Part shown: positions 7,087-12,959 of the stretch, one piece after another
Layout of the letters: every line of letters begins with the position of its first letter
Position numbering within the stretch: the stretch's first letter is position 1
NCBI GenBank assembly: GCA_003137075.1
Contig: PLES01000064.1
Location: forward strand, 1 to 33,346
Length of the DNA stretch: 33,346 nucleotides
Direction: 5' to 3'
Source of the DNA: Solirubrobacterales bacterium
GTDB taxonomy: Bacteria > Actinomycetota > Thermoleophilia > Solirubrobacterales > Solirubrobacteraceae
The notes under the pieces: generated by a model
Database searches by the model: none
Seen by the model: the letters and a program-made list of their open reading frames with translations, nothing else
What the model was told of the DNA's origin: nothing
Made by a program: the position numbers and the translations under genes

Positions 7087-9661
7087 TCCCGAGCTTCTGC
7101 ATGCCGCGGTAGAGATGCGTCTCCACCGTCCTGACCGAGATCACGAGCCGATCGGCGATCTCAGCGTTGCTCAGGCCCTGGGACGCAAGGCTGACAAGCT
7201 GGGCCTCGCGTGGCGTGAGCGCGATCGCCGTGGCATCGAGGCCATCAATCACCGGCAGAACTCCGTCCTGATTTTCGGGGTGTAGCTGCCGACTCCGTGC
7301 GGCAGCACGCCGCGCCGAGTCCTGACGACCTTGTGCGAGGAAAGCAGTTGCGGCGTCGGTGAAGGCCTCAACCGCGTAGCGGTCTGCGCCGATTGCTGCC
7401 ATCTCCTCGCCGGCGCTCATCAGCGCCATGCCATCACGGCCCTCACGCGCCGCGGCGTGCGCCGCGTAGGCACCAACAAGGCGGGAGTCGCAGCGCGCCT
7501 GAAACCGCCGGAGCGTCCCGGCTGCCGGCGCGCCGGCAAGCAAAGCGTCGTAGGCGAGCTGTGCCGCCAACGGTGGCTGATCGGATAGCTCCTCGGCGTC
7601 GCGCAGCAGCTGTTTGCCCGCATCGGCCGGGCTGCGCAGTCGTAGCGCCCAGCCCTCCGCGCGACGCACCGGAACGCGCTGGGGTGGTTGCGGTGGATGC
7701 GCTGACACCCAAGCGCGAAGCTGTCCAAGAGCAGCCATCGTGGCGTCGAAATCACCGCCCGCTGCGGCGATACCGACTCGCAGCGAGCGCAGACCGATCG
7801 TCGCGTTGAACGGGTCGTGGCGTTGCAGATGGACCTCCGCCTCAGCGGCCCATCGCATCGCATCGCGGTTGGCTCCGGACAGAAAGCGAAGTCGCGCGAG
7901 CCCGAGCGCTGCCAGGCCCGCCGCCGCATGGTCATGCGAGCGCACCCCGGCTCGCAGCGCCTCGCTCATATAGGCCGTTACCTCGGGAAGGCGATATCCC
8001 GAGTCGATCGTCACGATGACCAGCGTCGCGAGCATCGCCGCGTCGGTCGCGTCGTGGAGCGGGACGGTAGGGCGCAGCGCAAAAGCCGCGTCGGCCGCCT
8101 GATCACATTCGCCGCTCATGAAGCGCGCCATCGTGTGAACCACAACGCGGCTTCTGCGTCCCGCGTCGCTGACCCGCGGATCCTCGCTCGGTCGATACTG
8201 CTCCGGGTCGCCGTAGCCGTCAGAGAAGGCCGCAAAGGTGACGCGTATACGCGCAATGGTCTGCGCCCAGAATTCGTCGTCGGACCACTCGCTGGCGCGA
8301 TCCAGTAGCTCGGTGGTCTGGGCGCTGGAGCGCCGCAGCCCCCAGTGAAGGACCCACAACCGCTGGCGCAGATACTCAACTCTGTCGGCGTCGGCTGGGG
8401 CCAACGACTCGACCGACGCGAGCGCGGCGTCGGCCTCCTCATAACGATTCCTGAGAACGTGCGCCCGCGCAAGCAGCAACGTTGCCCGGACACTGCGCGA
8501 GGCGCCAGCCGCGATCGCCAGCTCCGCGCCGAGATCAGGATCACCCGAACGGTTTGCAGCACCGGCCGCAATCAGGGCGAGGTCGGGCGGCACCTGCTCG
8601 CCGGCATCGAACAACAGCCGCGCGGCGCGCAGCGCGTCATCCTCCGTCAGCGGCTCGCGCGCCCTAACCACGTCTGCGAGCGCCAGGCGCATCCGACGCG
8701 CCCGCAGCGGCAACAACGAACTCAGCGCCGTCTCGCCGTGAAGCGGATGGGCAAGCCCGATTGAGTGTCCCGTTGCTCGCAGGAGCCCGTGCTCTTCGAG
8801 CTCGAGCACCGCGTCCTCGGACGTCAGCCCGATGATCTCCCCGACGTGGAGCGGCTCGCCGAGCGCGAGCAGCTGAAGCGCCTCGCGTTGACCATCGCCA
8901 AGCGCGGCGAGTCGCATACCAACAAGCTCGACGAGCGATCCGCTTGCTGCCGGCGTGCCCTCCAAACGCCAGAACCCGTCGATCAGCGCGAGCGTTCCGG
9001 CCTCGACCGCGCCACGAATCAGCTCGCGAACGTACAGGGCGTTGCCCTCGCCGACTGAACGTAACCACTCGAGCGCCTGCGCCTGCACCGGCGCACCGAG
9101 CGCGTTCTCCACAAGCTGCTCGATCTGGGCCTCATCAAAATCAGCGAGCTCAATCCGGCGTGCGCCCTCGTCCTTCCACAGTGCCGTCACCGCATCGGGG
9201 CACGGCTGCCCGGTCCGTACGGTGGCCAGCACGAATGCAGCGCCGGAGGTTGCGAGGTGGAGCACGAGCGTGGCCGAGACCTGGTCCAGCAGCTGTGCGT
9301 CATCGACGGCCAGCACGATCGGCCGTCCGCCTCCTGCCGCGCGCAATCCCTCACTGCAACGACGCATGAGTGCGACGATGTCGTCGCTGCCGATGTCGTC
9401 AGGTACGAGCTCCGCGACCGCCGCCAAAGGCACCGTGGCAGCGCTGCGCGTCGCCGTTACCCAGCGCGTATGCACGCGGGACCGCGCCGCGGCAGCGACC
9501 GCCTCACGCGCTAAACGCGACTTGCCAACACCGGCGCCAGCAGCGATCACGACACCGCGACAACTCGGGTCCGTGCGCGCGTTAGCGATCTCCTCAAGCT
9601 CCCGCTCACGACCCGTGAACGGCCACTGATCCGAACCACTCGATGCTGTGCTCCCCGGCAT
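7043..9661 (-). CDS. LuxR-family LAL-type regulator with AAA ATPase domain
   Basis: An 872-residue one-component regulator of the large ATP-binding LuxR (LAL/MalT-like) class. Domains in order: a FTGRERELEEI lead-in; Walker A AGAGVGKS at 41-48; Walker B VLAVDDAQ at about 116-123; a long alpha-helical TPR-like middle (about 350-800) rich in Ala/Arg/Leu; and a GerE/LuxR helix-turn-helix over the last 58 residues (LTPREAQLVSLASQGLSNAE...VRTVETHL). Length matches the class. GGAG directly abuts the ATG, a poor spacing, so the start could be elsewhere. Two unknown genes lie 43 bp upstream on the same strand and may be co-transcribed. The convergent efflux pump is a plausible but unproven target. 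Confidence 0.9.
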   Translation of the reverse strand: MPGSTASSGSDQWPFTGRERELEEIANARTDPSCRGVVIAAGAGVGKSRLAREAVAAAARSRVHTRWVTATRSAATVPLAAVAELVPDDIGSDDIVALMRRCSEGLRAAGGGRPIVLAVDDAQLLDQVSATLVLHLATSGAAFVLATVRTGQPCPDAVTALWKDEGARRIELADFDEAQIEQLVENALGAPVQAQALEWLRSVGEGNALYVRELIRGAVEAGTLALIDGFWRLEGTPAASGSLVELVGMRLAALGDGQREALQLLALGEPLHVGEIIGLTSEDAVLELEEHGLLRATGHSIGLAHPLHGETALSSLLPLRARRMRLALADVVRAREPLTEDDALRAARLLFDAGEQVPPDLALIAAGAANRSGDPDLGAELAIAAGASRSVRATLLLARAHVLRNRYEEADAALASVESLAPADADRVEYLRQRLWVLHWGLRRSSAQTTELLDRASEWSDDEFWAQTIARIRVTFAAFSDGYGDPEQYRPSEDPRVSDAGRRSRVVVHTMARFMSGECDQAADAAFALRPTVPLHDATDAAMLATLVIVTIDSGYRLPEVTAYMSEALRAGVRSHDHAAAGLAALGLARLRFLSGANRDAMRWAAEAEVHLQRHDPFNATIGLRSLRVGIAAAGGDFDATMAALGQLRAWVSAHPPQPPQRVPVRRAEGWALRLRSPADAGKQLLRDAEELSDQPPLAAQLAYDALLAGAPAAGTLRRFQARCDSRLVGAYAAHAAAREGRDGMALMSAGEEMAAIGADRYAVEAFTDAATAFLAQGRQDSARRAAARSRQLHPENQDGVLPVIDGLDATAIALTPREAQLVSLASQGLSNAEIADRLVISVRTVETHLYRGMQKLGISDRRDLVQGTGGH

Positions 9662-9704
9662 CTCCGGCCCGACACTTTACGCCGCCCCAAGTTCTCCGAG
9701 CGGA

Positions 9705-10166
9705 TCAGAGTTGCGAAGACGCGAGCCGCTCGACGATCTCTGTGGCGGACTCGCCCGGGCCGGCATAACGCCGCATCACGGCTAGTAAACGATCGAAGGT
9801 GCCTGGCGAGAACAGGTCAGCGAGGCGCAACTCGCGCTCAAACCCCTCCTGGTCCCCCTGATGCCACTCCTCGCGCGCCGGCTCCGGCAGGACCGCCAGC
9901 CACGGGTTGAGTATCAGGACGTGCGTGTCGCCGCCTGAACCGGACGCTGCCTGCGCCCAACATTCTCGCTCCCGCTCACGCAACCGAGGCTCATCGACCC
10001 AGTCGGCGATGTCCGGCAATGCCAGGGCCGTCCCATACCAGACAGCCGCGGAGAGATAGTCGAAAGAACGGCCAGAGCAGCGGGCGTGTACCCACGCCTC
10101 GCCGCCCGCAGCCATCAAATCGACCGCCGCCCGCTCGTCACCCGACGGGACCCTGCTGCTGCTCAT
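9705..10166 (-). CDS. Hypothetical soluble protein
   Basis: A 153-residue protein without a family I recognise. It has no signal or membrane segment, is rich in Glu/Arg/Ala/Trp and is mostly helical in character. ATG 10166 is chosen because it overlaps the stop of the preceding membrane-protein gene as ATGA, the mark of translational coupling; the longer open frame would lie entirely over that gene. The coupling suggests that the product works with the membrane protein. It precedes the LAL regulator by 43 bp. Confidence 0.6.
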   Translation of the reverse strand: MSSSRVPSGDERAAVDLMAAGGEAWVHARCSGRSFDYLSAAVWYGTALALPDIADWVDEPRLRERERECWAQAASGSGGDTHVLILNPWLAVLPEPAREEWHQGDQEGFERELRLADLFSPGTFDRLLAVMRRYAGPGESATEIVERLASSQL

Positions 10167-10756
10167 GCCCCAGCACGCTGCGTGACCGTGGCGCTGCTGC
10201 CGTCGACCTCGCCAGTCGAGTGCTTGGCACCCCACAACACCATCAGGCACGGCACCACAAAGTTCAGGATGATGTTCGCGCGTTGAGTGTTGACCGCGCC
10301 CGCGACAATGTGAAACGGAACCATGCCGGCGAAGATCAAGGCCCACATCACCGTGAGCTTGCGGTTGATCGCCTTGAACCGCGCCGACCCCCACGCCTCC
10401 TGAGGCACCGATTCACGCGCGTACTGCTCGGTGAATGGGACGAAGAGCAGCGAAGCGAACGCGAGCAAGGAGAGAGCGGCCGCGGCGATCCCGCGTGCGT
10501 AGCGGGTGACGTCATGGGCGACTGTGGCGTCCGCGGTAAGCGCGACCACGAGAAAGCCGACAAAGGTAACGACGCCGCCGAGGTCCAACATCTTTGGCTT
10601 CCCTGCCCGCAGGCCTGGCAGCGCAATCAGAGCTGCCAGGGCCAGCGACACGATCGACGCCAGCTTCAGATTCGCATGGTTAGCGAGCACTGTAAATACC
10701 ACCCACGGAACCAGTGCTACGAACATCCCGCCCTTACTGCTCTTCTTGTTTGACAT
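10163..10756 (-). CDS. Hypothetical membrane protein, six predicted TM segments
   Basis: A 197-residue integral membrane protein. Hydrophobic segments at about 10-27, 30-49, 56-75, 87-108, 138-158 and 163-180; the basic N-terminus (MSNKKSSKGG) should be cytoplasmic. A 30-residue loop between TM4 and TM5 (EQYARESVPQEAWGSARFKAINRK) carries most charges. Start ATG 10756 has a strong AGGAGG site 6-7 nt upstream. It is the first gene of a probable three-gene unit: membrane protein, coupled soluble protein, LAL regulator. I do not recognise the family; a membrane sensor or a small transporter are both open. Confidence 0.65.
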   Translation of the reverse strand: MSNKKSSKGGMFVALVPWVVFTVLANHANLKLASIVSLALAALIALPGLRAGKPKMLDLGGVVTFVGFLVVALTADATVAHDVTRYARGIAAAALSLLAFASLLFVPFTEQYARESVPQEAWGSARFKAINRKLTVMWALIFAGMVPFHIVAGAVNTQRANIILNFVVPCLMVLWGAKHSTGEVDGSSATVTQRAGA

Positions 10757-10954
10757 CTCTTGCCTCCTAAGCGATTGTGGTTATGCCCTGCCCGACACGC
10801 ATAAGGTCGCAATCGGAGGCACGCATGTCCTGCGTAGCTGACTACGTAACTGCAACCTAGGTAATACGAGCGTGACTCGTGCCCGCCCATAGCTCGGAAC
10901 CAGTTGCGGCGCGGCCGCGGCACAGCAAGCGAGGCAAGCCCTGGTTCACCAGAC

Positions 10955-10980
10955 GGCCTTCGTCCTCTCGGGCGAAGGCC
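10955..10980. repeat. Perfect hairpin, 8-bp stem
   Basis: GGCCTTCG and CGAAGGCC separated by 10 nt. No T-run follows on either strand, so it is not an obvious terminator. Confidence 0.55.
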
Positions 10981-11014
10981 CGATCAGTGAGACCACCGGG
11001 TTGCACGTCGAGAC

Positions 11015-11043
11015 CTCCGTGGGCTGGCGAGCTCGCCACGGAG
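11015..11043. repeat. Perfect hairpin, 8-bp stem
   Basis: CTCCGTGG and CCACGGAG separated by 13 nt that contain a further palindromic core (GGCGAGCTCGCC overlaps the right arm). Second of three inverted repeats in tandem before the insertion sequence. Confidence 0.55.
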
Positions 11044-11067
11044 CAGTCCGAACCGAACTTCGATGGG

Positions 11068-11086
11068 CGAAACTACGCTGAGGCGG
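11068..11086. repeat. Left arm of the hairpin split by the IS110 element
   Basis: CGAAACTACGCT, then GAG and GCGG. With the right arm at 12642-12665 (CCGC, CTC, AGCATAGTTTCG) it rebuilds one imperfect hairpin once the element is taken out: 11 of 12 pairs in the lower stem, then 3 and 4 pairs separated by small bulges, with an 8-nt loop ACGATCGG. The insertion lies in this loop. Confidence 0.65.
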
Positions 11087-11100
11087 ACGATCGCTCATAG

Positions 11101-11300
11101 GACAACCTTGTGGTGCCTCGACCGCCGTCGGGAGAGGGCCACGATCGCTTGCCCTTGTGCAGAGGGCCAACGAAAGACCAGCCCCTCCCAACGGTGGTGA
11201 GGTGCCGCCAGCGGCGACAGGACGTAGCCCCAACTGTGAGGGCCTTGTCTATGAGCACCCGCAACGGTACCTCCGGTCCGAGGCCCTTGTCCAGAGTGGA
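11101..11300 (+). ncRNA. Predicted IS110 bridge RNA (target- and donor-binding loops)
   Basis: IS110 transposases use an RNA from their own non-coding end to pair with target and donor DNA. Here, loop 1 has an outer stem 11130-11138/11182-11189 (GGGAG, bulged A, GGG with CCC, CTCCC), a 5' internal-loop side at 11139-11148 containing ACGATCG, and an inner hairpin 11149-11170. Loop 2 has an outer stem 11238-11247/11279-11288 (10 pairs, two of them G-U type), a 5' side with CTATGAGC (11249-11256) and a 3' side with CCTCCGG (11270-11276). A small GCCG-CCAG-CGGC hairpin (11204-11215) separates them. Loop 1 matches the left flank plus core; loop 2 matches both element ends. Exact RNA ends are not known. 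Confidence 0.7.
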
Positions 11301-11312
11301 ACGGAGGGAGCG

Positions 11313-12614
11313 ATGGGTAACTACGCGGGTGTTGATTGGGCTTCGGAGAAGCACGATGTGCTGATCGCTGACGGTGCTGGCGAGGAGTTGTTCGCCGGGA
11401 CGTTTTGTCACGATGAGGCCGGTATAACGAGTCTCTGCCGGGCGCTGGTCAAGCGTGATGTTGAGGTCGTCGCGATCGAGCGTCCGGACGGTTTGTTGGT
11501 AGAGCGGCTGCTCGATGCCGGGGTGCAAGTGCTTGCTCTGCATCCCAATCAGGTGAAGGCCGCTAGGGATCGGTTCCGGGCGTCGGGCGGCAAGTCAGAC
11601 CGGTTCGACAGCTTCGTTCTCTGCGAGCTCGCGCGCACCGACAGCCACCGTTTCCGGATTCTGGAACCTGACTCAGAAGAGACCAAGGCGATGCGGGCGC
11701 TGACTCGTGCTCGGGAAGACTTGGTCGGCGCGCGGGTCTCACTGGGGCAGCAGTTACGCGCTGAGCTCGACAGGTTCTGGCCTGGGGCGGTCGGACTGTT
11801 CAGCAGCATCGATAGTCAGATCTCGTTGGCGTTCCTGGCGCGCTACCCCAGCCCGGCAGATGCCAAGGGACTCGGGGAGAAACGCCTCGCCGCGTTCCTC
11901 AAGAACCAGGGTTACTCGGCACGCAAAACCCCGTCGCAACTGCTGGAGCATCTGCGTGCAGCGCCAGCCGGACGCGCCGGCCAGGTCGAAACCCGGACGC
12001 GTCGGTCGATCGTGCTGTCGCTCACCAGAACCTTGCAGGTGATGGTCGAGCAGATCCGCGAGCTCGAGTCAGAGATCGCCCAGGCGCTCAGAACCCATCC
12101 GGACGGGAAGCTCTTCCACAGCTTCTTCATCAGCCCTCAGTCGGTGATCTGCGCAGCCACCCTCCTTTCAGAGATTGGTGACTGCCGCGGGCGCTACCCA
12201 CACCGTGACGCGATCGCCGCCCAGGGCGGTCACGCACCCGTGGCCGTTGAGTCCGGCAAGCGCAAGAACGCGAAGTTCCGCTGGGCCTGCAACAAACGCC
12301 TACGTCGCGCTCTTGAGACCGTCGCGATGAGCACCATGAAATGGAACCCTTGGGCCGCTGACCTCTACGCCCAAGCGCGAGCCCGCGGCCACAATCACCG
12401 CCGCGCACTGCGGACTCTCGGACGCGCTTGGAGCCGGATCATCTGGCGCTGCTGGCGGACACGAACGCCCTATGACCCCGCCCAGCACACCGCCCTGAAA
12501 CAGCACATCACCGTCACCATTCCCAGCCCGTCGCGCCCACGCCCCGACTCCAAAACCACCGCACGCATAGCTTCAACTCTGACCTCATCGAAGCTTCAAA
12601 CGGCGGGAGGTTGA
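11313..12614 (+). CDS. IS110-family transposase (RNA-guided DEDD recombinase)
   Basis: 433 aa. The N-terminal RuvC-like DEDD domain (DEDD_Tnp_IS110) shows Asp8 in GVDWA, Glu56 in AIERPDG, and Asp96 and Asp99 in KSDRFDS, the same spacing as the IS621 tetrad. A helical/coiled middle (about 125-260) is followed by the Transposase_20 domain, with SVICAATLLSEIGD and HAPVAVESGKRK; Ser314 is the likely nucleophile. All catalytic positions look intact and the frame is unbroken, so the element may be active. ATG 11313 has GGAGGGAG directly upstream; the frame upstream of it is the bridge-RNA region and not coding. Confidence 0.92.
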   Translation: MGNYAGVDWASEKHDVLIADGAGEELFAGTFCHDEAGITSLCRALVKRDVEVVAIERPDGLLVERLLDAGVQVLALHPNQVKAARDRFRASGGKSDRFDSFVLCELARTDSHRFRILEPDSEETKAMRALTRAREDLVGARVSLGQQLRAELDRFWPGAVGLFSSIDSQISLAFLARYPSPADAKGLGEKRLAAFLKNQGYSARKTPSQLLEHLRAAPAGRAGQVETRTRRSIVLSLTRTLQVMVEQIRELESEIAQALRTHPDGKLFHSFFISPQSVICAATLLSEIGDCRGRYPHRDAIAAQGGHAPVAVESGKRKNAKFRWACNKRLRRALETVAMSTMKWNPWAADLYAQARARGHNHRRALRTLGRAWSRIIWRCWRTRTPYDPAQHTALKQHITVTIPSPSRPRPDSKTTARIASTLTSSKLQTAGG

Positions 12615-12641
12615 CACAGGACGTCTCTCGTCCTCCGGCGG

Positions 12642-12665
12642 CCGCCAACTCGGAGCATAGTTTCG
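12642..12665. repeat. Right arm of the hairpin split by the IS110 element
   Basis: CCGC, CTC and AGCATAGTTTCG, complementary to the left arm at 11068-11086. See that entry for the rebuilt hairpin. Confidence 0.65.
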
Positions 12666-12754
12666 GCGAATCAGGAGTCGTCGGGCCTGACGGAGCGGGG
12701 CGCTGCTTGCCGCCCAGGCAAGGAGCGCTGGGCAGGGCCATTTCGGGAGCGGTT

Positions 12755-12778
12755 TGTTACTCCCTGGTGTTACTCCCT
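12755..12778. repeat. Tandem 11-bp direct repeat TGTTACTCCCT
   Basis: Two exact copies at 12755-12765 and 12768-12778, 2 bp apart, between the IS110 element and the 3' end of tRNA-Arg. Possibly a recombinase arm site left by an integrated element; no integrase gene is in the window. Confidence 0.4.
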
Positions 12779-12813
12779 CGCCAAAACGTCACAACCCCAG
12801 TGGTGCATAAACG

Positions 12814-12841
12814 AAAAAACCCCAGCAATTGCTGAGGTTTT
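12814..12841 (-). terminator. Terminator of tRNA-Arg
   Basis: On the minus strand: AACCTCAGC-AATT-GCTGGGGTT followed by a run of T, 5 nt past the tRNA 3' end. Nine pairs with one G-T. The plus strand reads a weaker T-run (four T), so it could also stop rightward transcription. Confidence 0.85.
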
Positions 12842-12845
12842 CCAG

Positions 12846-12919
<74 letters not shown>

Positions 12920-12959
12920 AAGACGTACGGCGTCGCTGATGGTAGCGCCACAACGATGG

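Larger units (their letters stand above)
10757..11091. other. Non-coding, hairpin-rich stretch left of the IS110 element
   Basis: No gene supported; short open frames on both strands are Arg/Pro-rich noise. The left 80 bp should hold the promoter of the membrane-protein operon. From about 10,935 on, the sequence is full of inverted repeats, listed separately, ending in the half-site of the IS insertion target. Confidence 0.5.
11092..12640 (+). mobile_element. Complete IS110-family insertion sequence with CG core at both ends
   Basis: About 1.55 kb. It has a 219-nt left non-coding end, one transposase gene and a short right end of about 24 nt after the stop codon, the layout of the IS110 subgroup (not IS1111). 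Boundaries were inferred three ways: the loop of the predicted bridge RNA is complementary to CTCATAG just inside the left end and repeats CCTCCGG just inside the right end; a CG dinucleotide flanks both (11092-11093 and 12639-12640); and removal restores a hairpin in the host DNA. The excised circle junction would read CCTCCGG-CG-CTCATAG. No terminal inverted repeats are needed in this family. Confidence 0.75.

Noticed and set aside
10946-11233. Minus-strand open frame of 95 aa across the left end of the IS
   Set aside because: Arg/Pro/Ser-rich noise; spans the element boundary and the bridge RNA.
11157-11312. N-terminal extension of the transposase frame by 52 residues
   Set aside because: The extension lacks family similarity, covers the predicted bridge RNA, and ATG 11313 has a strong ribosome site.
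11068-12665. CGAAACTACGCT / AGCATAGTTTCG as terminal inverted repeats of the IS
   Set aside because: They lie outside the ends set by the donor loop and the CG core, and pair as the host hairpin; IS110 elements normally lack such terminal repeats.
11068-12665. Rebuilt target hairpin as an integron attC site
   Set aside because: No RYYYAAC/GTTRRRY core sites and no integron integrase in the window.
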